A stretch of 64,000 bases of DNA. It comes from Ustulina deusta (Eukaryota; Ascomycota; Sordariomycetes; Xylariales; Xylariaceae). A program made the translations under genes and the position numbers. The stretch lies in the NCBI GenBank assembly GCA_023159155.1, contig JAJNNX010000003.1, positions 1,798,001 to 1,862,000 of the forward strand. Direction: 5' to 3'. The notes under the pieces were generated by a model. That model searched no databases. It was not told the DNA's origin and saw only the letters and a list, made by a program, of their open reading frames with translations. Below, piece after piece: positions 1-13,823 of this stretch; positions within the stretch are counted from its first letter, which is position 1; each line of letters starts with the position of its first letter.

Positions 1-544
1 CATATGCGAGCCGCAGGGTGTGACTAGGTGAGGAAGCTTCTTGCGAATGAACGGTCATACTACATGGGTCGGAAGGCATTATAGAATTCCGCGGTTGACA
101 CGTGGGCCGAGCCCTATTCTTATTGTCCACTCGCATAAGGGAGGACCGAGAAGGGGTACACCGTGTGCTATCTCGGCGCCTACCGCATGCAAGCTGATGA
201 TGCACAATGCATGTTTTGAAGTCTCTCTCAGTACTTTCCATCTACTCTTAGGCTTCATACCCATTTGGATGGAAGTATTTCGAGCAGCGGTGGCAATCGT
301 GCAATACCATGCAAGATCATATTCAGGATCAAGACAGTATTTCATATTCAAGAGCACCCCACTTGACTGTATCCTCCGACCAAGGGATACAGTCAAGCAA
401 CCATAATTTTTAGACGTAGCAAGAGAACTGGTGTTGCCACAAGCTACGATTCACCACCCTGAGCTCAAATGTGTGGCGGCAAAAACAACGTTGCTAGTGC
501 CTTGTCGGCAATAGCAGCTTATATACTCCGTGACAAAATGTGCT
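1..544. other. Flank downstream of the split oxygenase pseudogene
   Basis: Normal base composition, clearly unlike the A+T block that follows at 1.3 kb. Overlapping open frames of about 100-120 codons exist on both strands at 41-406, but neither has a recognisable motif or splice-supported extension. I see no RNA gene or repeat here. The stop codon of the pseudogene reading leftwards sits at 545-547. Confidence 0.4.
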
Positions 545-1310
545 TTACGAGTCCGTGAATACCAAAGCTCGGGCTTCAATACTCTCCCTAGGCTTTGCTT
601 CCCGATCGGCCGCTTGGGCAAAGGAGGCGTAAGGACAGCCTGCAAGCTATAAAGATAATGGAATAACAGAGGGTCATGGTTAACAGCTTACATTGAGCCT
701 TGACGGTTGTGTCCGAATCGTTCATTTTCATAAATAAAACTTCATCTGGGCGTTGCTGATTCAAGTGGGTAGTAGCTTTCTCCGGGGAAGGATTGACGAA
801 CAACATCAACTTCGGCTAGCTGCTCGTGTGGAACAGAGCTTCCAGGACAGAACGCGAGCGGGAAATTCTCAACGGGCCCTTCAAGCGGCCTCCATTACGC
901 TGTGATAAGGTTCAGTATGACTAGAATTGCAGAGGATCATCAAGAGCGGCCTACTTAATGATCCGAAATCTTTTCTTGAGGAGCTCGTCTGCGCGGTCGC
1001 CGCCTACATGATGGTAGACGCGATCAATCGCAGCAGCGGACGTTTGATCTGTTGATCAATCAGCACGCTATGCCAAGGATGATGTACTAAGCCCCTACTA
1101 AGCCCATGCACACCAGACATAAAAACTTACCAACATGTACCGCTCTGATCGGCGCTAAAGTGATCATGCGATTTTCAAGGCTCACCTTGGTGCCCTCAGG
1201 AAAATCCGTGCGGCCCTTATCGCTGGACTGTGCCTGAAGCTTTTGTCAGTTCTACAGCACATAATAGGGCACTGCACAAGTAGGGGGTACGCATGTATTA
1301 GGGGGAGCGT

Positions 1311-1740
1311 GAGCTTTTTTTGGCTAGCTTTCGGATCGAGGCTACTATTAAAGCGCTAATAGAAAGTTCGATATATTGCTGCTTCAAAAGCTAGTTATAA
1401 ACTGCTTACTATTAAAATATAAAGCAAATAAAAAATAACGCATTAAAATAATAAAATTTAACCTTTAATAATTAAAATAGTAAGCAGAACAAATTTGCTA
1501 TATATTTATTATATATATACTTATAATTATAATGTTATAAAAAATAAGTTATATAATAAGTTTTTAAACTTTATAAAACTATTTATTTATAATATATAAT
1601 AAAATATTTTATAAATAAAAAATATATATATATTAAAAAGAATATAAGCTTTTTTTAGCTAGTTTTTAAATTAAAACTATTATTAGAACGCTAATAAAAA
1701 ATTTAATATATTATTGTTTTAAAAACTAATTATAAACTAT
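1311..1740. repeat. Direct repeat pair of about 95 bp at the edge of the A+T block
   Basis: A segment at about 1311-1405 (GAGCTTTTTTTGGCTAGC...) recurs at about 1648-1740 with C->T and G->A differences. A second shared segment at about 1523-1560 recurs at 6593-6640, around the motif AATGTTATAAA. The order A-B-A'-[nested DNA]-B' suggests two copies of one unit, the second interrupted by the element that starts at 1821. Between A and B lies an inverted repeat, CTGCTTACTATTAA (about 1404) against TTAAAATAGTAAGCAG (about 1477). The class of the unit is unknown. Confidence 0.5.
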
Positions 1741-1820
1741 TTAAATATATATTTTAAATAATATTAAAATAATTAGTTTAAATTTAATGAAATAGTTTAT
1801 ATATTAAAAAGTATATTTTA

Positions 1821-2027
1821 TGTCACGATTAGTTAAGTAAAGCTTCTATAACTAGTTTATTAATACTATGGATAAAGACTTTAAACTAAAAAAAAAAGAA
1901 AAAAAGAAAAAAAGTTAGAGTTTATAGGGTAGGTAAATATAGACTTTGTATATATAGCTATAAAGTTATGGGTTAGTCCGTGCATAGAGTTTTTATAAGT
2001 TTTGCTAAAACTATACTAATTATTATA
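1821..2027. repeat. LTR of the truncated element
   Basis: Starts TGTCACGATTAG and ends CTAATTATTATA. It contains the shared blocks TTTATTAATACTATGGATAA and AGAGTTTTTATAAG found in reverse complement in the two LTRs at 26100-26328 and 38297-38533. The adjoining TTATTTTTTT matches the A-rich tract next to the 38297 LTR. Confidence 0.7.
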
Positions 2028-3961
2028 TTATTTTTTTCTAAAACTAAAAGTTTAAATATAGTTTTAATTTAAGGTTACTAATAACGTTAAATTTATATAG
2101 TTTTTTTATATTATATTGCTTTATTATTGTTTTTATAATTGCTTGTAAATTTATTAGCTACTGCTATATATATTTATTTTTGTAATTTTATAAAAAGTTT
2201 AGGGGCTTTTTTATAGGTTTTATAGAATTAGTTAAATTTAATTAATATATTTTTAAAAATTTAAGCTATATATTAAGTATTATTAAAATTATAGCTTTTT
2301 TAAATAATTTAGTATTATAGCTTTTTATTTTTTTTATATATTTTTAATTATTTGATTTATTTAATTTTAAATTTTGTTTTGCTATTAATATTTTTAGCTA
2401 GAAGTAATAATTAAATTTGTTAAAATAAAGGGTTATTACTTGCTTTTTATAATTAGTTAATATAAAATAAGTTTTTTATTTTATAAAAGTTAGGCAAATT
2501 AAAAACATAGCTAAATTTTTGTTTTTTTAAAAATTTAAAAAGTTTAACTAACTAGGAGTTTAATCTAGTAGTTAGTATTTATATTGTAAAGCTTTTTTTT
2601 TTAAAAAAACTTTATTTTTTATTTTAAAATTTACTAAGCGTTTTTTTTGTTAGTTTATAGCTTATATTATTTTTATATAAGGGTTGCTATATTATGTATT
2701 ATTTTTTAAACATTTTAAGTTTAGCGGACTAGTTTAAATATTTATTGTTTAGTATTAGAATTTGTAATAGTTTTATTAATATTTATTATTAAAAGGTTTT
2801 ATATTTTAATTCTTATTATTACTTTTAATAATAATATATTAATTAATAAATATTATAAAAAATTATATATAAAGTCTAAAGCAAAAAAATAAATATTTTA
2901 ATTGTTTTAGTATTTATTAATATAGAAATAGAATTATTAGTTTAATTTTTAATTAGTTAATTTTATTATTTTTTGGGTCTAAAGGTGGTAAGTACTACTA
3001 AAACAGTATTTAATATTTATAAAACTATTAATTATTACTATAAACTTAGAAATAAATAGTCCTGCGTTATTTGATATTTATATATTTAGTATGCTAAAAA
3101 ATCTATATAGATTTTTATAATATTATATAGCTAGTAATTCTGTAGTGTTTGTTTTTTTGCTAGGTAAAATTATAATTAAACAGCTAAACTTATTTATAAA
3201 TATTTATATATAGTTATAACTTTATTGGTTAAGTAGGATTTTATTATTATTTATTATTATATATTGCTATATTATAGCTAGTATAAGCAATAAGTAAAAA
3301 AAGCTAGAAGTTTTGTTTTATAATATTTTATTTTTTTTATAGTTGTAATAATTATATATATATTATTTATAATTATGTTTTAAATAAAGCTAGTAGTATT
3401 TTTGTTTTAATATTTTAATTGTTTTGTGCTAACTTTAGTATATAATAATTAGAAACATATAAGCTTTTTAAATTAAAGCTAGATAAAAAAAATAGTTCTA
3501 TTTAAAGTAACTTTAGGTATATATAGCTTTTTTGTTGGGTGGCCAGGAGGTACAATATTGTACGTAACAAAAAGGTAAGATAAATAACTATATATATTGA
3601 TCTATCTTTCTAACTATCTGTACAAAAGTAAGACTTTCGTACGGAGGATTCTTATATAGTAAAAGAATTTTATATATATATACCGCTTATACAATTGGAC
3701 CAATCAGCCAATTACTAGTATTGTATAAATAGTTTTATACATAATTAGCAGTAGCTTTATATATAATTAATATTATTATTACAACACTAGCTCTTTTTTC
3801 TTTTAACTATAGCGCACTTTTATATAACTATTAAAAAAAAAAAGAATTCTAAACGCAAAAAAAATATAGACTATAGCATACAGCCAATCTATAGTTAATA
3901 GAATTGTTTAATAGTATATTAAATTATTGTTTTTTTAAAAAGCTTTTTATAGTTTGCTTAT

Positions 3962-4035
3962 TATATATAACTACTTTTTATATATAACTGCTTTCTATAT
4001 ATAACTGCCTTTTATATATGACTGCTTTTTATATG
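3962..4035. repeat. 17-bp minisatellite
   Basis: Four tandem units of the form TATATATAACTGCTTTT with single-base variants, plus a partial fifth. Confidence 0.85.
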
Positions 4036-4112
4036 TTATTTAAAAGTACTTAAGATTAGATAAAGCGTAATATTTATAGCTATTATATATAAAACGGGCC
4101 GCTTTTATACTA

Positions 4113-4318
<206 letters not shown>

Positions 4319-4377
4319 ATACGTATGCTCTAGCTATTATTTTAAAGTTATATTAATTTAGAAATAATAGTTGTTAT

Positions 4378-4566
4378 ATAATAGTAGTAATAACAATAAT
4401 AATAGTAGTAGTAGCAGTAGTATTATTAGTAGTAGCAATACTACTATTATTACTGCTATTACTATTATTACTATTATATATAAAGCTTTTTTGTTATTTT
4501 AAATGTTGTATTAATAGTAATTTAAGTAGTACTGTTAGTAGTAGTAGTAATAGTAGTAGTATGTCT
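4378..4566. repeat. Trinucleotide GTA/ATA repeats
   Basis: Imperfect AGT/AAT trinucleotide runs at about 4378-4480, again at 4528-4562, with a mirrored CTATTA stretch between. No coding evidence. Confidence 0.7.
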
Positions 4567-7022
4567 ACTATTGTTTCTGCCTGCCCGTGTCTAGCGTTGC
4601 TTGCCTTAAGTAATGTTTTATAGTTTTAAAATTTTGTTTGTATAAAAAACAATAGCTATATAGAAATATATAGCCTTTCTATAAAAAGTCAGGCCTACTA
4701 GGCCTTTATATAAACTTTTTATATAAATATATATATATTTCTAATTTTTATTTTTATATAAATAATTTTTAATATATTTAATAGTTAATATATTTTGTTA
4801 TATAATAAGACAAAAAAAGTACTATTGCTACTGCTCTATTTATTAATATTATATTTTAAGTATTATTATTAAATATTTTTATAAACGTTTAAGCTAAGTT
4901 TATTTGCTAAAAAAGCTATTTTTAGGTTATTTTAGTCCAAAATCAAAAAGTAATATTTTTGTTTTGTTTAGATAATTTATATAGTAGCTATTACTATTAT
5001 ACTAAAGTGCTATTTTTAATATATTATTAGGTTTTTAGTTTTTAAAGAAATATATATAGCGCTTATGTTTAATGTTTATATAAAGCGTAATGTTTTAATT
5101 ATAGTTAAAGAAAAAAAAAATAGTTATATATTAGTTCTTTAGAATATAAATAAATTTTTTTTATTTTTTTTATGCTTTTTTATTTTTTTAAGGCTTATAT
5201 ATAATATTTACTTTTTTATATATAGCTTAATTATTAGCTATTTTTTATTATATAAACATATTTTTTATAGTTTTTTAATAAATTTTTTGATTTATACAAA
5301 TAATTTATTAGTAAAAACTAAAGTTTTTAATGCTTAGTTTAAAGTATGCTTAGTAAATATATTTGCTAGATTATTTTTATTATTGATTTATTATATTTTA
5401 GAAAATTTTTTTTTTATATAATTTCTAAAAAAAATAATATTAATTATTAAATTTTTTTTATATTATTTCTAGTTTAACTAAATAATTATATAATAATTTT
5501 AAGTTTAAATATAAAATAGTAAATATTAAAAATAGGTTAAATATTTTTATAACTTTTTAAAAAGTTATATAAAAAGTAATAGTATTATTAAAGCTATTTA
5601 TTATATTATATAATTTGCTAGCTAAAATATTTTATATAATTTATTTATATTTATTTAAATTTTAATATATAATATTTTTTTTAATTTTAAAGTTTAAGTT
5701 TATTATATTTTTTATATAAGTTTTAATTATTAGTATAATAATAAAACTAAACTAAAAAGTTATATTTATATTATTTATAAATAAGCTGTTTATAAAAATA
5801 AATAGTTTTATATAATAAAAATTAAATAAAATAAATATAAGTTTTTAAGTTAGGTTATTTTTTTATTATTTAATTTATTTGTTTAATATTTTAATATTAT
5901 ATAATTATAGCTTGGTTATTTGGGCTACAATAGCAAAATTATATATAGTTTTTAGTTAGTATATATTACTAATATATATTTTTTAAGCTTATTAAAAAAT
6001 ATAAGCTTAAGTAAACTTTTTTATATAAAGGTTAATTTTAGCTAAATCTTTAGCTTAGTTTTTTTAAATTATTATAATATTATATTTATATAAAATTTTT
6101 TTATTATTATTAAATTTAATTAAGTAGTTAAAAAATAAAGTTTTTTTTAGTTTTATATAAAGTTTTGCTTGCTAAAGTTCTTTTTTTTTATGTACTAAAA
6201 AGTTCGGGGTTGCAAAACTTAAAATATTATCCGTTTATATATTAGTTATTCTAAAAATATCCGGGCTATTATATATAAATATTTATATTTTAAGTTTTTT
6301 TTAATAGTATTAATAATAAATCTTAAACTAATATAGCTTAAATTTAGCTAAGCTATATAAAAGTTATATAATTTATAAAATAATCTTTAAAAAATATTTA
6401 TTTTTTAGCTTTAGGGATAAATAAGCATAAATATTATATAATAGCTTATTTTCTAACTAGATATAAGCTTAAGTAATATTTTTAAGCTTATATAATGCTC
6501 TAAAGTTATATATAAAAATAGGTCCAAAAACTAAAATTAACCGTTAGTTTATTTATTAGATTATTAATAATTAAATTAGAACTATGTGTGTGCGCCTATG
6601 ATTGTAATGTTATAAAGGGTAAGTTGTGCGGTGGGTCCCTAAACCCTACAGAACCATTCAACTTCAAAGTATATGAGGCAGGCAGCTCCTACTCTCCAGT
6701 CGAACCAAATAATTTCGCAATCTTGGCCGAGGAGTGTTCGGATCATTCCTTCGAGCGAAGGTAAGTATTCCGAAACAATATTCTCCTCTGTCAAATTCTT
6801 CACAGGAAGTTCTTGACGAGCAAATGCAAAACCATGATCGTCAAGGTTGAACTCATGTTCTCTCCCTCGCACATCATGGATGAATTCACTCGCTCCTGGT
6901 GCAGTGGCAAAGTTGGCATCTGGGTGCCCAGGTGGAGGGTCAGTGTAAAGGTAGAATGACTTTTCAACCTCGAACTTATGTTGCTATTGGAGGTAGTTGA
7001 ATTGGCCAACAGTGTGAGTCAT

Positions 7023-7864
7023 GGTTGCGGGTGTGGTGTAGGTGTTCTGCTTTAGTGGGAAAATACTAGTTGGAACACGAAGATAAAGGGACAGGATACT
7101 TGGTTCACACTATACAGCGGAAACTCTGTCTTTTATATGCAGACTTTGGGGGGGTTCTTACAGTAGCGTCTTGGACGTTATGCTGCATTGATGTTATCAT
7201 CCTCCAATGATGACACCGGGGATCCATAAGGACGTAATATTCCAGTGCCGTAGATTCCCTCCAAAATGAATCATACCGATGTAGAACGCTTAGAAAATAT
7301 TATGCGCATACTTTAAGCTTGCTAAGACCTTATCTGCTGTATGAAGGGGGGTTGAGTGTAACGCAACAAGCGGATATGGGTCGTTGGAGGAGCAAGGTCA
7401 CAAAGTCACAAAGACTACAGCAATATATGCAAGGAGCCCAAAGAAACCACCAGCACGAGATAAGCTACGGCATATCCTGGAGACTTTGGGGGTGAGAAGG
7501 TGAAAGATTTTCCCGGTGAAGACAGGAAAATCAAGTCACAGGCTTTGAGACCCGGAGACGATCGTTGAGCTGAATGAAATCGTATCATGAGCCCTCGGTT
7601 ACAAAGCAGTGGGACAACACAATCCGCTAGCATCTACAAATTCACATTGAGCAATGAAAGGTACTCAGATAGCAGTAATTGGGGTGTTTTAATATTACTG
7701 CGAGCTATATAGTAAACGAGTGACTTGCGATGGCCATCGACTTCTCCTCAAATAATCATAACTGTGCACAAACAAATGAACCCGTCCTAAGACTATCAGA
7801 ATAGAACTATCCAGCCCTCTAGGAACATCCTAGTGATATAGCATAGTCTTTCCAGATCTCTGAT
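7023..7864. other. Gap between the oxygenase pseudogene and the small 68-aa gene
   Basis: Normal-composition DNA that should hold the former promoter of the pseudogene (leftward start at 7022). A 72-codon frame at 7415-7633 (-) has no recognisable motif or family resemblance. Nothing else supported. Confidence 0.4.
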
Positions 7865-8135
7865 CTAACCAAGCTGAGAAGTGTAGTCGTGGACCTCCTT
7901 TCCGTCAGCGTCCTTGGTGGAGCGAATGGTGATGAAGTCGCCGCCACGCTTCTCGAGGCCATCCGAGCCAGATTGGATGAATTCCTTCCATGGCTGGGCG
8001 TAACCCTCCTTGTTCAGCTGCTGAGCATCTGTCTTTTGTTAGGAGACCGAGAACTAACGGGCCTCTGAAACAGTGAATGCTAATGTATGTACCCTGAGGC
8101 TTAGCCTGGTCAACGACTGGAGTGAGAGAAGGCAT
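7865..8135 (-). CDS. Small 68-aa conserved-looking protein, two exons
   Basis: Exon 1 is 8135-8093 and exon 2 is 8028-7865. The 64-nt intron has donor GTACAT, a CTAAC branch site and acceptor ACAG. Splicing in phase 1 joins MPSLTPVVDQAKPQ to DAQQLNKEGYAQPWKEF; without it the downstream frame is lost. The protein ends ..DGKEVHDYTSQLG. It is hydrophilic, with no signal peptide or membrane segment, mixed charge, and a central GLEKRGGDFITIRST stretch. I do not recognise a named family. Start context, splice signals and frame closure make it a credible gene. It lies between the pseudogene and the first Copia insertion and shows no RIP-like damage. Confidence 0.75.
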
Positions 8136-9972
8136 TGTGGGTAGTGGTGGCTTGATGTTTGTTGTTGTTCTGTGAGTGATGTATGAAGAATATGGTTGGA
8201 GATGGTTGTTACGGAAAAAACAACGCCGTTAGTGCTGTGAAGGTACTAACGGTAATTATATATGCCCACATCTATGCGACAACGGTGGATGATTCCGATG
8301 TTTAAAGATTGGATGTCGAAAAAAAACCAGTCGAGCGGCGGCCTTTTATATTCTCAATTGAGGAGAGTAGTTAACCTGGAACTGAGGGATGATCCTGGGA
8401 AACGAGTTGTGTCTCGAAAGAGGCTTGATAGGAAATGGTGTTATCCCTGCGTTGCCTCTGCATTATCTCGGTCGATTTTACTCTTTCGTAAACAGCTAAA
8501 TCACGGCATTTCGCTCCTCTATTATGCGCCACATGACTGCTTGTTTCATGCAATAGAGTAGTAACATCGTTTAAGGGTAAATTCAGTATCAGTTGGCCAA
8601 CACAATCATCATCATTGTCACCATAGTATTGTAAGTTGCTCTTCCTAAAATGCCCCGCAGCAGGTTTAAACCGTGATCCTCAACAACACCCCTCACCAAT
8701 GCCTCTTATCTGAGGCAATATTTCAACGGAGCGGGACGTATTGCATCGGCTTGATTTGTTGTCAGTGCAGCTGATCAAAGGCAATATGCCAGCAGATCGG
8801 TAATAACTATTACTTCCGTTGACTGTATTATCAGTACTACTGCGGCAACGTAACAAATAGTCAGTCCGAATCCCTGTCAGAATGGGATTATAATGAAAGT
8901 ATGTTACAAATATACGTTGTTCCTCAAGAAAAGTAAGCTTTGCTCTGGAGTGGTCCTACAAAATACCTAAGTATGTTCTCTTCTTGTCCTTTTTATTCAA
9001 CCGCAATCTTACAGATAGTCAAGTCCATACATCTAGGGTGCAATCCTTTCGTGTATGTCGTGGCAATTCTCTCCATGAACTATCATTACCACAGAATAAT
9101 TTCTCAATGACTCATCTAGGAGCTAATAATCGAGGGAATAGCCGGGTGATCTGGTACATAAAATTGACGATATGTATAATTTCGTTTTGATATCATCCTA
9201 GATTGGGGCGTCGCTGGATGGCACCTAATTAAGCAATACCGTAGATAACTCCCTAATGCAACAATAGTGTCCCCACGCTCGAGAGCGCGGCACAGCAACC
9301 TATGGCTTAAAAATCCGATTCTCGCGGTTTCAAGACAGTGATGTAACAGCACACAAGTTCGTAAGTAATATTACGGCGTACTAACGCGCATTTAATGCAT
9401 TCTATCCGGTGCATTCAACGACTCCAATCCTTGAGTTTTATTGAAGCTTGCCTAGAGTTTCACTATTAGTACCTCCTACATAGGTGAAGCATGGCTGCCT
9501 TATTGCGGAACTGCCTCTAAGACAAAGCACCTCAACAGCCCTGAGACTTGTGTCCACTTCTCCCCGGGATCTCGTAGCAATCAAAAGTCGAGGATCAAAT
9601 AAGACGGGCCATTCATTTCAATCTTCCAGCTTTTCCGTTGATACGAAAATATCCTCGGATCAAAAGAGTACCTACACGCTGTTCAAGAGCAGTAAACCTG
9701 ATAATGGTCGAAAATGACCTCGGGAGTCTTATGAGCATCGGAGGTGTTGGTTCTGGCAGCTATTATTGGTTCCCGACAGTATGGTAACCAATGACAAGCT
9801 GTTGTGCATATCCTCTCTCAACCCCATGCAACTTACGTATAATTCACCTCCAGATGTACTCAGCTGCATGGGCACTTTAATGGATATTATGGGGACAGCC
9901 AGCAGGCATCTGCAAAAGTTCCCTCGCGATAGCCGAGTGGGGTGAATTGCTTAGAATAGTGTTCACACTGTA
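8136..9972. other. Normal-composition stretch without a supported gene
   Basis: Short frames at 8262-8561 (+), 8371-8553 (-), 8984-9190 (+), 9116-9352 (-) and 9484-9717 (+) have no motifs, no splice-supported extensions and overlapping antisense frames. Upstream of 8135 it should contain the promoter of the small gene. The last five bases (TACTT, 9973-9977) are the left target duplication of the Copia element. Confidence 0.4.
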
Positions 9973-9977
9973 TACTT

Positions 9978-10127
9978 TGTTAAGATAAGTGGATACGTAT
10001 ACAAGTGAGCAGAATGTTTTGTATATTTAGGATAATCAGAAAGAAGAATTAAAAACTAAAGGTCCGGGGGAATCTAGTAATATATATAGTCAGAAAATAA
10101 AGTATACCTAATCTTTATATTTTAATA
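9978..10127 (-). repeat. Left LTR of Copia copy 1
   Basis: 150 bp, starting TGTTAAGATAAGTGG and ending TATATTTTAATA. It shares GGTCCGGGGGAATCTAGTAA with the LTRs at 19853 and 47408. In sense orientation it is the 3' LTR. Confidence 0.88.
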
Positions 10128-11181
10128 TTCCTATTTATTTTAAACTTGTATGTTATTTTAGTTGTTTTAATATAATTATATAAAATATAACTTATAAATA
10201 TAAATAGCAAATATAATATTTTAATATTTCTAGTGTTTTTATTTTATTTTATTTAAAGTTTTTAGTATTAGCTAAACTTATAAAAAACCCGTATAAAAAA
10301 AAAATATAAGCTAATTAGTAATAATATATAGATTATTTAGCTAAATATATTATTAGTATTATATTATATTATAAATATTTAAACTTTTTTAAAAATAAAG
10401 TTTAAAAAGGTTTATTATTTTTTTTAAAAAATATTTTTAATATATAATCTAGTTTTATTTTTAAATAAATTAGCTATTTTTACTATAGCAAAAATATGCT
10501 ATTTTATGTTTTTTTATAAGTTTTTTATTAGTTGTTTAATTAAAATAGAAAGAAAATTTATTTAAGTTTTTTTATTATTTTTTTAATAGTTATAAAATAT
10601 ATTAAATATATTTTAAGTATAAGTATTAAATATTATATTACTAACTTTTTAAATTTTTTTTTTTTAAATAACTAAAAAATATTAATTTTAAATAAACATA
10701 AAATATAGCTATAACTATAAAATTATAATATTATTTTAAATATTTAACTAATTAATTATTAGTTAATTTTAAATATATTAATAGTTTTATAAAAAAACTA
10801 ACTAAGTTTAATATAAATATATTTTTAATAGCTAGTAATAAAAATTTTTATTTAATATTATTTTAAAATAAATAATAATAATAAAATTAAATAATAATAA
10901 TAAAATTAAATAATATAATATTAATAGTTTAGTATTAATAAATAAAGTTATTTTAATAAATTTAAAGTTTTTATAATAATATATAAATAATAAAATTTTT
11001 TTTTTTTATAATAATAATTATATAATTATTTTATTATTTTTAGTTATAAAGCAGCTTTGCTAATATATAAAATTTTTTATTAAAAATAGTAATAAATATT
11101 AATAAATTTAAAAGTTTTTTAAAATAAAATATTTAAAAAAATAAAAGTTTTTAAAAATAAGTTAAATAAATTTTATATAAA

Positions 11182-11482
11182 TGTTGGAATAACTGGCATT
11201 GGTTATAACCTTATTATATAACTTGCACGGAGTGCGAGTTTACGCTCGGCTGTTGTACGGATGTTAGCCGGACCTCGGCCGGACAAAAAAGACTTTACTT
11301 CTCTTTTGTTATATTAGCTTGTACAATAGCGTGAGCTTTTACATAAATATAAAAAACTTATACTTTGTACGAATATTCTTTTTTTTTTTTTTTTTTATAA
11401 ATAATATAATACAATATATTATATTTTGTTTATATATATTATTTGTTTTACGTACAATATATTATATAAAGCTTATTTAATA
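11182..11482. repeat. Left LTR of the nested 2.6 kb element
   Basis: 301 bp. It keeps a G+C-richer core (TGCGAGTTTACGCTCGGCTG) shared with 13523-13823. The two LTRs differ at many C/T and G/A positions. Confidence 0.87.
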
Positions 11483-12647
11483 TTAATTAGTAGTTATAAA
11501 AATATTTAAAAAAATTGTAAAAAAGTACTATAAATTAGCAAAAATAATAATAAAATCAAACTTATATAAATAAGTTTTTATATTATATTTTAAAATTTTT
11601 ACTATATAATACTACTTTTTTATAAAAAAGCATTAATAGTACTATATAAAATAAAGCAAATATTATATAAAAAAAATAAAAATAGTATATAATTGTACTA
11701 CTTTTAATTATACTATTATATAATAACTAAACAGTTTTTATTTTTTATTATTATTTTTTTTTTTTTTACTATAGTATTAAGCATATTATATAATATATAA
11801 AAAGCTACTAAAATATACTTACAATTTATATATAAAAAGATTATATAAAAATTTAACATTAATTTAAAAAATATATAAAAAATATTTAATATATATATAA
11901 CTTATTAAATCAAAAAGTATAATTATATAATTAATAATAAACAAATATTTTAAAAAATATACAAAAAAGATTTTATAGAATAAATATCTAAATATTTTGG
12001 AAAACTTTATACAAACGTTTATATAAAACTTTATAATATTATTATATATAAAAAAATATGACTATAAGTAGACCTGGGCGTATATACAAAAAACTTTGCT
12101 TAAATTATATAAAATGAATTTAAACTAACTAAAGGTTTCCCTAAGCTTTTAATTGTTTAACTTATTTTATTACTTTTTATATAATAGCTTTTAGTTTTTT
12201 TTATACTAAGTTAGCAATTTTAACCTGTTTTTTTTTAGTTTATTTTTATTTTTTAATTTATTTTTACCCTTTAGCTTACTCTAGCTTTTAGGCCTATTAT
12301 TTAAATAAAACAAAAACTAAAAATTAAATATTTAGAACTTATACGGCCTAATTTTATTTAAAACATATAATTTTATACCCCTAAGGACTATACTGCCTAG
12401 TTTATACAACTTATTATTAAGTTTTAAAATATTTCTGAACTTATATATAGTTATATAATAAAGGCAGGCTATAAACTTAATTTTTAGCTAATATATAAAT
12501 ACTTTATTATTTATAACCCTTTTTAAACCCTTATATAATAAGCATACTTTTATATAATATTAAACCTAATAATTAATAATTTTTTTTTGGACTTATTTTT
12601 TATAAAAGATATATAAAATAAAGTAATCTTTTTAAAAAAGTATATAA

Positions 12648-12684
<37 letters not shown>

Positions 12685-13522
12685 ATATAAGCTAACTATA
12701 TAACTTACTTTATAATAAAGTACGTTTATTTATAAATATTTATTAAAAATTTGGTATTATAAAGGATTAATACTATGTAATATTTTTGATAATCTTTAAA
12801 GGTTATATAAAAAATTTTTATATTTATTAAATTGGACCTAAAAAAACTTGGAATAAGATCTATTATATAATAAATGCTTACTTTAATACTAATATAAATT
12901 ATAGCTAGTACTGGGCTGACTGGATTATAATTATTTTTGTACGAATGAAAAAAAAAAAAAAAAAAAGAGTTAGAAGTATAAAAGCAATATATAATATAAA
13001 AGATTTTAGAAAATAATAAAAGAACGGAAAGCAATAAGAAACTTAAGCACTTTTTTATATGTAAGCTTTTCTATATATAAGCTAACCTAACTTTTAATTA
13101 GTTGATTTTTTTTTGTACGAATAATTTGCTTAGTTAATTAAACATAAGTAACTTTAAGGGCTTTTAATTAGCAACTGTTTATATAAGGCCTACCAACCGG
13201 ACAAGCTAGCTAATTATAAACCTTGCTATTATATAAAACAGGAGTAGATACTTAGTTTTAACTTAAATAGTTACTAAGTAATGTTTGGCCTATAGTTTTC
13301 GACTAACCGTATAGCTAAGGTAGTAGTTTTGTAATATTGTTATATAACTTTATTAGAAAAAAATAATTTATTAATTTAGCAGTTATATATATAGACTAGA
13401 TTACTAATTTGGTTGTTTTTTTAATAGTTAAACTTTTGTATATATATTTAGGCAGTTATATAGTTGTTTTTTTGTTTTTTTTATATAACAAACAGTTATA
13501 ACCAAAAAAAAAAAATAGCTAA

Positions 13523-13823
13523 TATTGGAATAACTAGCATTAGTTATAACTTTATTATATAACTTGCATGAAGTGCGAGTTTACGTTTGGCTGTTGTATA
13601 GATGTTAGCTGGACTTCGGCCGGACGAAAGGGACCTTATTTCTTTTTTGTTATGTTAGCTTGTACGATAGCGTGAGTTCTTATATAAATATAAGAGACTT
13701 ATGCTTTGTACGAATATCTTTTTTTTTTTTTTTTTTTATAGATAATATAGTATAATATATTATATTCTGTCTATACGCGTTATTTGTTTTATGTATGATA
13801 TATCGTATAAAGCCTATTTAATA
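13523..13823. repeat. Right LTR of the nested 2.6 kb element
   Basis: 301 bp, the same length as its partner. First bases TATTGGAATAAC are a G->A change from TGTTGGAATAAC. Followed directly by the ATAAA target duplication. Confidence 0.87.

Larger units (their letters stand above)
11182..13823. mobile_element. Nested 2.6 kb LTR element, probably non-autonomous
   Basis: Inserted in Copia copy 1 with target duplications ATAAA (11177-11181 and 13824-13828). The LTRs are 301 bp each (11182-11482, 13523-13823), starting TGTTGGAATAAC and ending ..TTTAATA (ancestrally TTCAACA). The internal region is only 2040 bp, too short for gag plus pol of a normal LTR element, and I could not recognise coding remnants. 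Hence non-autonomous or deleted. An A-rich tract before the right LTR could be a polypurine tract, which would put the sense strand as plus. Confidence 0.85.

Noticed and set aside
12726..13034. 102-codon open frame on the minus strand
   Set aside because: It lies inside the nested 2.6 kb LTR element in A+T DNA, consists of Ile/Tyr/Phe/Lys strings, and matches no element protein I can recognise.
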